Below the pieces are notes generated by a model. It did not search any database and was not told the origin of the DNA. It saw only the letters and a list, made by a program, of their open reading frames with translations. The position numbers were made by a program, and so were the translations under genes. A stretch of 35,912 nucleotides of DNA, from positions 1 to 35,912 of IMG/VR virus record IMGVR_UViG_3300028392_000017; one strand, given 5' to 3'. Position 1 is the stretch's first letter; every line of letters begins with the position of its first letter. This stretch comes from a virus. Shown here piece after piece: positions 1-7,650 of the stretch.

Positions 1-127
1 TTGACGGGTGAATCTTCCAAATAATCTACGAATTGTTTGCCATCAATATCCGCCAAAGTACCCGTATCCACTCCGTATCTTGTGCCGTTGTAATCCGTAA
101 ATGGGGTAACTTTTAAGCTGTGTAAAT
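1..127. repeat. Terminal direct repeat, left copy (circular-contig overlap)
   Basis: These 127 bases are identical to 35786-35912. The repeat lies wholly inside one open reading frame, which continues uninterrupted when the two ends are joined. A length of exactly 127 equals a commonly used maximum assembly k-mer, so this is most simply an assembly overlap of a circular or circularly permuted genome of 35,785 bp, not a biological terminal repeat. Confidence 0.97.
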
Positions 128-860
128 GACCAGTTACAAATGAAGTGCCTGAATTAACAGTATTGTTATGGGTAGCATGAACTCCACCTTTCCACCGATG
201 TTTAACAACAACAGTCTCATTTACCCAACATGACCAACATGGAATCCATGCAGGGAAATGGTCTTTCAGGCTAAATCCTTGGACACCTTCAAATTGTCCT
301 GCGTGTTGAGCCAACATATTTTCAAACCTAGAATCGTGGTTTCCCAAAGGCCACACCAGTTTGACGTTATGCCTAGCAATCTTGGCATACTCCTCAATCT
401 CACCTAAAGCAGTCTCACAGGCTCTTAATTCCTCTCGTACAGTAGGCTTAGAGTCCCATCCTATCCTTGGATACCTGCTAATTGAAGCACCATCAAAGGC
501 ATCCCCATTGTTGATAACAGCATTGGGTTGTAAATTCTCAATAGCCCAAAGCAATCCCTTGTAAGCAGTTGTTCTCTCATTAGGCCAAAAGTGAGCGTCA
601 GAAAAGACAATAACAGTACCATTTAAGATACCAAGATTTTTCCTAGCATTATGTGTATGAGCAGTAGAAACGTATTGAATGACATTTTTTGTAATATCTT
701 CAAGTTCAGTTTCAAGTTTAATTTTGTGTTTAATTTCTATTGATTTACGTCTTCTGTAAATCTGACGTATATCCACGTCTAATGCTTTAGCAACTTTAGC
801 GGGTGATTTGTGAATTCCCCAAATTGCAATAAATTCGTCATCAGAATGATTTTTAGGCAT
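1..860 (-). CDS. Calcineurin-like metallophosphoesterase, N-terminal part (gene cut by contig end)
   Basis: The gene starts at the ATG at 858-860 and runs off the left edge; its 3' end is at the right end of the window (35659-35785), giving 328 residues in total. The metal-binding motifs of the calcineurin-like phosphoesterase fold appear in order: SDAH (about residues 87-90), NNGDAFD (117-123), PLGNHD (171-176), a His region around 221-231 (VKHRW, ATHN) and GHLH (244-247). Residues 1-40 form a separate small domain with helix-turn-helix character (SPAKVAKALDVDIRQIYRRR), which suggests nucleic-acid binding. The family hydrolyses phosphomonoesters or phosphodiesters using two metal ions; the substrate here is unknown, though DNA or RNA is plausible given the N-terminal domain. 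It is the last gene of the late minus-strand block, just downstream of the endolysin. Confidence 0.9.
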   Translation of the reverse strand, partial: MPKNHSDDEFIAIWGIHKSPAKVAKALDVDIRQIYRRRKSIEIKHKIKLETELEDITKNVIQYVSTAHTHNARKNLGILNGTVIVFSDAHFWPNERTTAYKGLLWAIENLQPNAVINNGDAFDGASISRYPRIGWDSKPTVREELRACETALGEIEEYAKIARHNVKLVWPLGNHDSRFENMLAQHAGQFEGVQGFSLKDHFPAWIPCWSCWVNETVVVKHRWKGGVHATHNNTVNSGTSFVTGHLHSLKVTPFTDYNGTRYGVDTGTLADIDGKQFVDYLEDSPV

Positions 861-895
861 ATTGATATTTAGTCATAGCAATATGACAGGGTTAT

Positions 896-1495
896 TTATG
901 TTAAAACTGTCAATGCTTCGTTAGTGTGTTTGATTCTGTCATCAATACCAATTGTTCCACCATTAATAATCTTAGTTAACTTAACATGGTCTAGGGCATC
1001 CGCAGGTAAATTACATTTGTGGGTGCTCCAAAACCATCCAGCAGTTAGTGCCGCATATTTAGGAGTAGAAACCCAATCAGGTTGCATAACAAAATCAACC
1101 CCTAATGCTTTTCCTGCATGGTAGTAATTATCGTGTCCAGTAAGTTGAATACAACCTCTGCCTCTGAAACGATAGCCGTCTCCTGATGCTTCATCCCTGT
1201 TTCCCATGCGACTAGAGTAAACCTTGTTGGCAATAGCCTTTGCATTACCAGCAAACTGGTTAGCAAACTCAATCGTGGGAAATCTTTTAGGCCATAACTT
1301 AGTCAAAGTAACTGCCTTGTAGTTCAAGTTTTCTTCAAGTAATCTAAAACTACCACTCTCATGCCCACATTGAGCAATAAAACAGGCTTGTTGATTAACA
1401 GAAGATATACCAAAACGCTCGAATGTCTCGTTCAATGGGTCAACCCACTTAGCGTCTATGTGAAGTCTCTTTAATTGTTCAGCGTTTATTGACAT
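896..1495 (-). CDS. Endolysin, GH19 chitinase-like muramidase
   Basis: A 199-residue glycoside hydrolase family 19 protein. The sequence shows the HES segment with the probable catalytic glutamate (H45-E46) and the family core GDGYRFRGRGCIQLTG (residues 105-120). Phage GH19 enzymes cleave peptidoglycan at the end of infection. No signal peptide or membrane segment is visible, so release to the periplasm should depend on a holin; two candidates exist (1949-2419 and 14414-14617). The start overlaps the 3' end of the Rz gene by 17 bases, making a compact lysis cassette of holin-like protein, Rz/Rz1 and endolysin. Single-domain length is typical for phage members. Confidence 0.93.
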   Translation of the reverse strand: MSINAEQLKRLHIDAKWVDPLNETFERFGISSVNQQACFIAQCGHESGSFRLLEENLNYKAVTLTKLWPKRFPTIEFANQFAGNAKAIANKVYSSRMGNRDEASGDGYRFRGRGCIQLTGHDNYYHAGKALGVDFVMQPDWVSTPKYAALTAGWFWSTHKCNLPADALDHVKLTKIINGGTIGIDDRIKHTNEALTVLT

Positions 1496-1952
1496 TGATT
1501 ACTCCTCTTACTTGCTCGTAGGTGTCGATACAGGCGTTGAGTTGGGTGGTGTTCCTGTCTCCTTCGATGGCGAGGGCGACAATAGCTTTAATAGTCTCTC
1601 CGTAAGGGTCGGGTCTTGCTTCTTCCCTATTTCGGGGGGTAGGGGTGGCATCTGTGGGGGTTGATACGCAACTTGGGGTCGGGAGGCGCAGGCTACCAGC
1701 ATCAACAAGTTTAGAAATATCAGACTGCTTTTTAGTAATCTCATCATTTGCTTTCCTTAGTGCATAACTTTTCTCGTTAACCGACTTACTCAGTTCTTGC
1801 TCTTTTGTCCTAGATTCCTCATTCAACTTGGCAATCTGTGCTTGCATTTCTTGGTCACGGGCATCCCATCCCTTGTGATGACCCCAAAAGTAAGCAGAAG
1901 TGGCAACAGAAATTGCCCCCAAAATAAACCAAGGATTAGGTAACGCAATCAT
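1479..1952 (-). CDS. Rz: Inner-membrane spanin subunit (Rz-like)
   Basis: A 157-residue protein with one N-terminal membrane segment (about residues 7-24), a charged heptad-rich helix (about 30-85) and a C-terminal region YGETIKAIVALAIEGDRNTT followed by QLNACIDTY. This is the arrangement of i-spanins, which anchor in the inner membrane and span the periplasm to contact an outer-membrane lipoprotein, fusing the two membranes at lysis. A second lipoprotein gene is embedded in another frame (1508-1747), the diagnostic Rz/Rz1 arrangement. The start ATG overlaps the stop of the upstream holin-like gene by 4 bases (ATGA), suggesting translational coupling. Confidence 0.9.
   Translation of the reverse strand: MIALPNPWFILGAISVATSAYFWGHHKGWDARDQEMQAQIAKLNEESRTKEQELSKSVNEKSYALRKANDEITKKQSDISKLVDAGSLRLPTPSCVSTPTDATPTPRNREEARPDPYGETIKAIVALAIEGDRNTTQLNACIDTYEQVRGVINVNKR
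1508..1747 (-). CDS. Rz1: Outer-membrane spanin lipoprotein (Rz1-like), nested inside Rz
   Basis: A 79-residue reading frame lying entirely inside the Rz gene in a different frame. It begins with a short charged stretch and a hydrophobic signal ending in the lipobox LVAC (Cys at residue 20), followed by a proline-rich mature part (PPQMPPLPPEIG, then SPSPS and TPPNSTPVSTP). A type II signal peptide, short length and high proline content are the hallmarks of o-spanins, which are lipid-anchored in the outer membrane and bind the C-terminus of Rz. Full nesting is known from lambda-type Rz/Rz1 pairs. Confidence 0.88.
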   Translation of the reverse strand: MMRLLKSSLIFLNLLMLVACASRPQVAYQPPQMPPLPPEIGKKQDPTLTERLLKLLSPSPSKETGTPPNSTPVSTPTSK

Positions 1953-2419
1953 TTGACACTCTCTCTTGCTTCAGCCAACAACTCACGTTCATGGTCAGCC
2001 TCAAGGCTTGGAGGCGTTGTAGGAGGTGGTGGAGGTGTCCAAGATTCATCCAAAGGAGGATTGACCCATACTGGCAATGCACCAGTAGCCACAGAAGGGG
2101 CAGAAACAGGGCTAAGATGAACGACAGGAGGTGTAGGGGTACTAGGAGTAGCCAATGATTGAACAACTGCTCCTACGCCCTTTTTACCAATGACTCCACC
2201 GATGCCGCCAACAATCAATAACACAATGTCGTTGAGCATCTTAGTATAGGCTTGGTCTATCGGAGCCATGCTCTTGATAGGCTGAACTACAAAAGTAACG
2301 CTATACAGGAGTGCAAACACAATCCCTGCAAGAATGAGAGTAACCATGATGACCACAAAAGCCCATATACGGGTTTCTATGTCTTCATTTGACAAGCGGT
2401 TTTGGTTGTTCAGGTTCAA
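1949..2419 (-). CDS. Holin-like membrane protein
   Basis: I start this at a TTG codon (2417-2419) because GGAGAAG lies 4 bases upstream of it; the open frame itself extends to a TTG at 2437. The 156-residue product has two hydrophobic segments, AFVVIMVTLILAGIVFALLY (roughly residues 22-42) and a glycine-rich one around DIVLLIVGGIGGVIG (about 70-85), then a long Pro/Ser/Thr-rich hydrophilic tail. Position immediately before Rz/Rz1 and the endolysin, and the two-segment topology, suggest the holin that permeabilises the inner membrane. The tail is longer than in most holins. It overlaps the upstream lipoprotein gene by 35 bases. Function is inferred from topology and context only. Confidence 0.65.
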   Translation of the reverse strand: MNLNNQNRLSNEDIETRIWAFVVIMVTLILAGIVFALLYSVTFVVQPIKSMAPIDQAYTKMLNDIVLLIVGGIGGVIGKKGVGAVVQSLATPSTPTPPVVHLSPVSAPSVATGALPVWVNPPLDESWTPPPPPTTPPSLEADHERELLAEARESVK

Positions 2420-2603
2420 TTTTCTTCTCCAAAGCAATAGGTGCTACAAGGTATTCAGGACAAGTTTGAGTGAATAAACATTTGGGTTTCTGACACTCTG
2501 CAAGATTGAAATTGTCAGGGTTTTGGCAAGTATATCTGTAAGAATCGTGACATCCTGAAATTACAAATGATGCAAAAATTAGAGTAAGTTTGAGTTTATT
2601 CAT
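2385..2603 (-). CDS. Small predicted lipoprotein
   Basis: A 72-residue protein with a basic N-terminus, a hydrophobic signal and a lipobox ISGC placing the acylated cysteine at residue 18. The mature part is cysteine-rich (five further Cys between residues about 26 and 48: CQNP, CQKPKC, CPEY), which suggests disulphide bonding in the periplasm. It lies just upstream of the holin-like gene. It might be an accessory lysis protein or an entry-exclusion lipoprotein; I do not recognise the family. Confidence 0.7.
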   Translation of the reverse strand: MNKLKLTLIFASFVISGCHDSYRYTCQNPDNFNLAECQKPKCLFTQTCPEYLVAPIALEKKIEPEQPKPLVK

Positions 2604-2605
2604 AG

Positions 2606-3106
2606 TTATACATGGTGTGTGAAATATAAATCTTCAGCCTTTTTTCTAGCCTCAACCGCTTCTTCTGCTGTTGAATAATAACCCAAATGTTTAGTTTGAT
2701 AATTATGTGTAATAGTTGCAGACCAAGGTTTTTCTTTTAATCTATTTTCACATCTAACGCCACGATAACCTGATGTATTGTTTTTTAACCTATACATATT
2801 TTCACTATTTTGTTTTTGAGTTGCCAATCTCAAATTAACAGGTCGATTATCGTGTCTTATTCGATTTATATGGTCTATTTGTAATAAAGGTAATGCTCCG
2901 TAAACATAAAGCCACATTAATCTATGACCTAAGTAATCTTTTTGGTCAATTCCAGTTATTAAATAACCTTGTAAATTAATATTACCAGCCTGTTGACCTT
3001 TTTTAGCCTTACCGCCCATTGTGTGTTTCCAAATAAAAATTCCTTTTTCAGTATCAATATCTAGCAACTCACACAATCTATCCCGTGTTAAAATTTTTTC
3101 AGCCAT
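2606..3106 (-). CDS. HNH endonuclease with AP2-type DNA-binding domain
   Basis: I chose the ATG at 3104-3106 because GAAAGGA lies 6 bases upstream; an in-frame ATG at 3190 lacks a ribosome site and would add 28 unrelated residues. The 166-residue product has an HNH core with GHRLMWLYVYG, then LQIDHINRIRHDNRPVNLR with the catalytic His in DHI, then RLATQKQNSENM. A C-terminal AP2-like domain follows (NNTSGYRGVR, PWSATI, HLGYYSTAEEAVEAR). Such free-standing HNH-AP2 proteins are usually homing endonucleases that cut DNA and spread as selfish genes between phages. It sits between two small membrane-protein genes in the lysis region, a typical insertion spot. Confidence 0.9.
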   Translation of the reverse strand: MAEKILTRDRLCELLDIDTEKGIFIWKHTMGGKAKKGQQAGNINLQGYLITGIDQKDYLGHRLMWLYVYGALPLLQIDHINRIRHDNRPVNLRLATQKQNSENMYRLKNNTSGYRGVRCENRLKEKPWSATITHNYQTKHLGYYSTAEEAVEARKKAEDLYFTHHV

Positions 3107-3235
3107 TTGATGTCCTTTCATCATATTGGTTAGAGATGCCAATCGGTTACAGCCGTTTGGTGTCTCGAATTTTAACTCAAATGCTGACATTATGTGTCTT
3201 CGCAGGCCACTAGCAATAACAAAATCAACAGATAT

Positions 3236-3406
3236 TTACTCATCTTTCTCAACCTTTCTATCAACTTTACGTCTCAGAACTTCAACCTTTTTCATCTCTG
3301 CCTGAACCTCTTTTTGAGTCTGTTTAACATCCAAATACACACTCGTAATCAACGGCAATATGATTACAAAAACAAACGCACAGATGATAATTATTACTAA
3401 ATTCAT
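3236..3406 (-). CDS. Small single-span membrane protein
   Basis: The start ATG at 3404-3406 comes 2 bases after the stop codon of the upstream gene, inside GGGTGGTAAGAATG. The 56-residue product has an N-terminal membrane segment (LVIIIICAFVFVIILPLI, about residues 3-20) and a highly charged helical tail (QTQKEVQAEMKKVEVLRRKV) with coiled-coil character. It follows another membrane-anchored coiled-coil protein, so the two may act as a pair. No family is recognised. An N-terminal extension to 3454 would overlap the upstream gene and is unlikely. Confidence 0.65.
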   Translation of the reverse strand: MNLVIIIICAFVFVIILPLITSVYLDVKQTQKEVQAEMKKVEVLRRKVDRKVEKDE

Positions 3407-3408
3407 TC

Positions 3409-4110
3409 TTACCACCCATATCGAACCTTTCTGTCTAACACGATAACCCACCAAGTAAACGCCAAAGCTGAAAATACAAAGAAAACAGCAACAAAATATA
3501 TCAAGTTATCTTGAATCTTTGATGTCATCTCGTCTTGCTTGCGTTTGGCCTCCCGTCTTTTCTTCTCAATCTTTGCCCTAGCATGGTCTTGCTCATGGGT
3601 AATCTGCACCTTCATGTGGTGACATTTGCTAAACAATGCTCCCAGTTCAGGAGGACTGTTGTAAATCATCTCCCATTGAACTTGCTCTGCCAACTTGTCC
3701 ATCTGCTCTTGAACCAAGACCCTTTGAAGTGCTGACTCCATAAGGTTTTGGTCAGGGTCATAGACTGTTTTAGACTTTTCTTCTTCGTTTCTAATGTACT
3801 TAGACAATTGTTCTTGAAGGCGGAACAACTTAGACAGATTTGTTGCCAACTCTGCATAAACTGTATTTTCATCAATAACAGGCTGATGCTTCTTTCCCTT
3901 TGGTTGCTCAACAGGGACTTCAACTTGGATTTCAACCTTTTTCTTGAACATTCCAAAGAATCCACCCACTTCTTTAGTGATGGTCTTAACTTCGTTAAAT
4001 GTCTTTTGAGCATCGGCAACAGTACCTTTGACTTGCTTATAAAGTTCACAACCTTTTCGAATAGCCGCCACACAGCCATTCGCCATTGCAAGGATGGTAA
4101 GCGGGTCAAT
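3409..4110 (-). CDS. Tail-anchored membrane protein with probable ATT start
   Basis: The first ATG (4084-4086) has no ribosome site. Eight codons upstream, an in-frame ATT (4108-4110) is preceded at a 6-base spacing by a perfect AGGAG (4117-4121 on the complement), and the extra residues IDPLTILA read smoothly into MANGCVAAIRKGCELYK. I therefore prefer the ATT, giving 233 residues. The protein is amphipathic at the N-terminus, has long charged helical stretches in the middle and ends with a membrane segment (LIYFVAVFFVFSALAFTWWV) and a short basic tail. It follows the 710-residue ejection-type gene directly. Homologous-looking proteins beginning with DPLTILA-like residues occur in aquatic podoviruses, to my recollection; function unknown. 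Confidence 0.75.
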   Translation of the reverse strand: MDPLTILAMANGCVAAIRKGCELYKQVKGTVADAQKTFNEVKTITKEVGGFFGMFKKKVEIQVEVPVEQPKGKKHQPVIDENTVYAELATNLSKLFRLQEQLSKYIRNEEEKSKTVYDPDQNLMESALQRVLVQEQMDKLAEQVQWEMIYNSPPELGALFSKCHHMKVQITHEQDHARAKIEKKRREAKRKQDEMTSKIQDNLIYFVAVFFVFSALAFTWWVIVLDRKVRYGW

Positions 4111-4119
4111 AGGTCACTC

Positions 4120-6252
4120 CTACTGTACAGGTTGTGCTTGAGGTGCTGTATCCCAATTGATAGGGGCAACTGAAGGCTGAGATGATGGTTGATAGGCTTG
4201 TGATTTTCCAGTAGTAAATTGGTTAACTTCATTTAAATATTCATTGTCAATAATGCCTGACTTGTTAAGCATATCTGCAATTTTCCCTGAAACTGCGCCC
4301 ATGTATTTTGGATTTTTTTGACCTTTTGAAATCATAGCCAAAGCATCCATTGCATCTTTGTTTGTCAATGCTTTACTAATAAACTTTGGAGTTAAATATA
4401 AAGCACCAATTGTGGCAATACTTTCAGGTAAATTAATTTGACTTTGAACAGAATTAGGCAATGTTAAATATGCACCTACTGCCGTTGCTGTGGTTGCTCC
4501 AGCAGACACCAATCTTGTTCTTAAAGCAGTAGTTCCACCTTCTTCTTCAAGACCATATTTGGCGGCATTTGCAATATCAGTCAATTGTTTTTTAGTAGTT
4601 GCATCCCTAAATAAATAATCAAATCCTTCTTTAAATGTTTTGTCTTCCATTTTTTTAGTAAAGTTTGTTACACCTTCAGGAGAACCAAACATTTTATTTA
4701 TGTAACCATATTGCAATTCTTGGATAAGACCTTTGCTTTGATTAGCAGGCAAATACTTTTGCATTTCTCTAACTGCTTTAGCAACATCTTGTATTCTTTC
4801 AGGTCTATTTATATCAAATAAATATTCTCCAACAGCAGAAGGCTCAGATTTAAGAGCAGTTCTCATTGCTCCACCATAAAGTCCTTCCATTGCGCTACCA
4901 TAGGCATTTTGAGCATCCCAATAGTTTTTAAGAAGGTCATTGTTTTTAATGTTTGCTTCAGTAGTAGGCAAATTCATTTTTGACAACGATTCAATATTGT
5001 ATGTTTGAAATTGGCCTGTACGCAATCCTGCTGGTTGGTCAATACCGCCAACTAAACCTAACTGCCTTGCTTTTGCTTTTTGTTCTTCATTACCAAAAGT
5101 AATAACAGCAACAGAATCCATATTATTTCTTAATCCTTGTGCATATCGTTTGTAATATGCTTCAAGAGTAGATGCTGGTTGACCTTCTTTAGAAGCATCT
5201 CTAGCACTAGCAAGGAAATCACTTCTCAAATCATGAGCTGTACTAAAAGAAATTTTATCTTCTTGTTGAAGTATTTGCTCTAAAACGGCTCGTTTATCAT
5301 TAGCCGCACTAGACATTGCTTTGTTTTTATTAAGCCTATCTAATTCTTCTTTTGCGGCACTTTTTAATGGAGACAAATCTACCAATAAACCATCACCTTC
5401 TTTTTCCATTTGATTGTAAATAGGCTTATATTTGGCTTTCATTTCAGTATCAGCAACTTTAATAGCATTTTGGAATCTATCTCCAATAGCCATTTGAGTT
5501 GGGTCACCTTGTTTTAATGCCAAATTAAAAGCATCAGAAGTATCTAATGTAGATTTAACATCATTAACACCTTGTTCTAAGGCTTTTCTAACATTTACTT
5601 GTTGTTCTTTAAATGCAGGTGCTCCTGTTGTATATTTTAAAGCACCCTCTATTGCACCACCTTCACCAGTTAATTGACTTTTTGTCAAAGTAGCATCACG
5701 AGAAGATAACCATTCTTGAGCCGCCCGTCTTGCTTCTAATTCAGGAGTTCCAAAAGCACTAGGTTTTGGAGCAATACCAATTTTTTCTAAAGCATCACGA
5801 CCAACAGTAATAGTTTTACCAAGGACAGTAAATGCTAAATTACCACCTAAATCAAAAATAGCATTTTGTACATTTTTTTCAAGCAACTTTTGTCCTGTTT
5901 CGGGGCTAAGAATATTTCCAGTTAAACCTTGTTCAGCCAAAACACCAGCAGAAGTTCCTGCGGTAGAGCCTAGTAATGATGGTAAAAATGGTTGAGCAAT
6001 GGCAGGTGCTTTGCGTGTTAATGCCATTATTGGAGCAACAATCTTAGATTCAGGAAATACCAATGGTGCTAAACCACCTAGTAATCCACCCATTTCAGGT
6101 AAATTAGTAGTTGATTCAACAGGTAATGGACTTAATGCTCCAGCAAGACTCATTCTTGTTCTGTTTAACTCTTGTCGTTTTAATGCCTCTTGCTCTCTTG
6201 TCAAGCCTTGAGTCATTGATGGTGCTTCATCCCAATTGATTTCTGTTGCCAT
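4120..6252 (-). CDS. Large internal virion / DNA ejection-type protein
   Basis: A 710-residue protein, mostly helical, with several weakly hydrophobic glycine/alanine segments (around residues 55-110 and 580-620) and otherwise polar helical sequence. It is the last and largest of three consecutive genes (7651-8694, 6262-7641, 4120-6252) placed after the tail genes, the position of the ejection proteins of P22-like and other podoviruses, which are packaged in the capsid and form a conduit across the cell envelope. The short motif INWD(E/T)AP occurs at the extreme N-terminus (residues 5-11) and again at the extreme C-terminus. No transglycosylase active site is evident. The start is preceded by AAGGCGG. 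Confidence 0.7.
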   Translation of the reverse strand: MATEINWDEAPSMTQGLTREQEALKRQELNRTRMSLAGALSPLPVESTTNLPEMGGLLGGLAPLVFPESKIVAPIMALTRKAPAIAQPFLPSLLGSTAGTSAGVLAEQGLTGNILSPETGQKLLEKNVQNAIFDLGGNLAFTVLGKTITVGRDALEKIGIAPKPSAFGTPELEARRAAQEWLSSRDATLTKSQLTGEGGAIEGALKYTTGAPAFKEQQVNVRKALEQGVNDVKSTLDTSDAFNLALKQGDPTQMAIGDRFQNAIKVADTEMKAKYKPIYNQMEKEGDGLLVDLSPLKSAAKEELDRLNKNKAMSSAANDKRAVLEQILQQEDKISFSTAHDLRSDFLASARDASKEGQPASTLEAYYKRYAQGLRNNMDSVAVITFGNEEQKAKARQLGLVGGIDQPAGLRTGQFQTYNIESLSKMNLPTTEANIKNNDLLKNYWDAQNAYGSAMEGLYGGAMRTALKSEPSAVGEYLFDINRPERIQDVAKAVREMQKYLPANQSKGLIQELQYGYINKMFGSPEGVTNFTKKMEDKTFKEGFDYLFRDATTKKQLTDIANAAKYGLEEEGGTTALRTRLVSAGATTATAVGAYLTLPNSVQSQINLPESIATIGALYLTPKFISKALTNKDAMDALAMISKGQKNPKYMGAVSGKIADMLNKSGIIDNEYLNEVNQFTTGKSQAYQPSSQPSVAPINWDTAPQAQPVQ

Positions 6253-6261
6253 ACAACCGCC

Positions 6262-7641
6262 TTATAGTCCAAGTTGTTGTTTAAGTGTTTTTGCTTGTTC
6301 TCTTTCAGGGTCTGTAATTTTTCCTGAACGATATTTATCTTCTAAAGCCCGATACTGTTGAATTGCTTGGTAATTTTTACCTTGTGCTAAATGAGCATTA
6401 AATGATGTTCTTTCAGAATCAGGTAATTTTGCACCTTGTTCATAAGTAACTTTTTGAGACAACATTTCATCTTTAATTTGACCAATAAGACGAATAATAG
6501 TTGGCAACTCTTGATTAACATTAAACTTACTTTTAAGTAATTGTTCCAACTCTTTGTTTGACTGAGAACCAGGGAAAACTTTAGCAATTTGTTGTACAAC
6601 TTGAGCCGATATTGCTTCTGCAATTTCTGTATCTGTTGCTCTATCGCTAATTTTTACACCAACAGCAGACAATCCTTTAGATACTGCAAGTTTTGCATTT
6701 GCACCTGCTCCTGTATAAGCATTAGATACTGTATTTTGAACAGTATTAAGTTTTTCAATTAAAGGTACAGTAACTGTATATGCTTCACCTGCTTTAGACC
6801 AATTCTTAGCCGCTTCTTCTCTATCTCTTGATAAATAAACTTTTTCAAGAACATCTCCAAGAGGAATTTTGACCGCCATTGCTCCTGCTTGTTTCTTTTT
6901 AATATCTTCATTAAATAAAGCAGTATTTATTTGAGCAATTTGTTCGGGAGCATAATCGCCAAAGTTATTCTTTTGACCAAACCCAAGTTCAACTGCTTTA
7001 GCCGCAAAATCTGCTGTAGGTTTAGTAAATTTATCAATTTGCTCAAGTTTTCCACCATTTTGCCAAGCCATAACACTTTCAGGTAAATATTTGCCAGTTT
7101 TGAGCAAATCAATAACTTGTGCAGATTTAGGTGTTAAATATGATTTAAGCAAATCAGGATTAGAAGCAACTGCTAATGCTTCTGTTTGACTCATCTTAAA
7201 TTGTTGCATTAATTGTTCAACTTGACCTTGTTTTGACAAATTTTCAATATTTATTTTTTTAGTTTCTTCAGTTATTTTACCTGCGTCAGCCATAGACTTA
7301 GCCAATGTTTGTGCTCTTTGTGCCAAACCCATAGCCGTTGTTGGGTCAATTTGAGATATGGCATTAGCACCTTGCATAATAGATTCAGGGTTACTAAAAT
7401 CTATTTGTTTAGACAAAGCATTGATTGCCGTTATTTTTTGCAACTGTGGGTCTTGACCACCCAAAGCACCTACAATGCCTCTACCCAACTGTCTACCAGC
7501 CCCATAAGAACCAGCAGTTACCTGTTGATAAGGGTCAAGTTTAGCAAATTGTTGTGCTTCAGCATCAATTAATTGTTGCTGTTGTTGTTGGTATAACTCA
7601 GGAGTAATCCCAAATAAACCTGCAATGTTTGTATCTGCCAT
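6262..7641 (-). CDS. Internal virion / ejection-type protein
   Basis: A 459-residue, predominantly helical protein rich in Gln, Ala and Lys, starting MADTNIAGLFGITPELYQQQ and with a good ribosome site (AAGGA). It contains a small glycine-rich region (GAGRQLGRGIVGALGG, about residues 48-63) and long amphipathic helices in the remainder. No enzyme motifs are seen. It is the middle member of the three-gene ejection-type cluster. The role in genome delivery is inferred from position, size and composition. Confidence 0.65.
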   Translation of the reverse strand: MADTNIAGLFGITPELYQQQQQQLIDAEAQQFAKLDPYQQVTAGSYGAGRQLGRGIVGALGGQDPQLQKITAINALSKQIDFSNPESIMQGANAISQIDPTTAMGLAQRAQTLAKSMADAGKITEETKKINIENLSKQGQVEQLMQQFKMSQTEALAVASNPDLLKSYLTPKSAQVIDLLKTGKYLPESVMAWQNGGKLEQIDKFTKPTADFAAKAVELGFGQKNNFGDYAPEQIAQINTALFNEDIKKKQAGAMAVKIPLGDVLEKVYLSRDREEAAKNWSKAGEAYTVTVPLIEKLNTVQNTVSNAYTGAGANAKLAVSKGLSAVGVKISDRATDTEIAEAISAQVVQQIAKVFPGSQSNKELEQLLKSKFNVNQELPTIIRLIGQIKDEMLSQKVTYEQGAKLPDSERTSFNAHLAQGKNYQAIQQYRALEDKYRSGKITDPEREQAKTLKQQLGL

Positions 7642-7650
7642 GATTATTCC

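Noticed and set aside
3107-3190. N-terminal extension of the HNH gene to the ATG at 3190.
   Set aside because: No ribosome site upstream and the extra 28 residues do not resemble the family N-terminus; a good site precedes the ATG at 3106.
3666-4232. A 188-residue minus-strand frame overlapping the tail-anchored gene.
   Set aside because: Leu/Ser/Lys-rich out-of-frame shadow spanning two well-supported genes in another frame; no ribosome site and no plausible domain.
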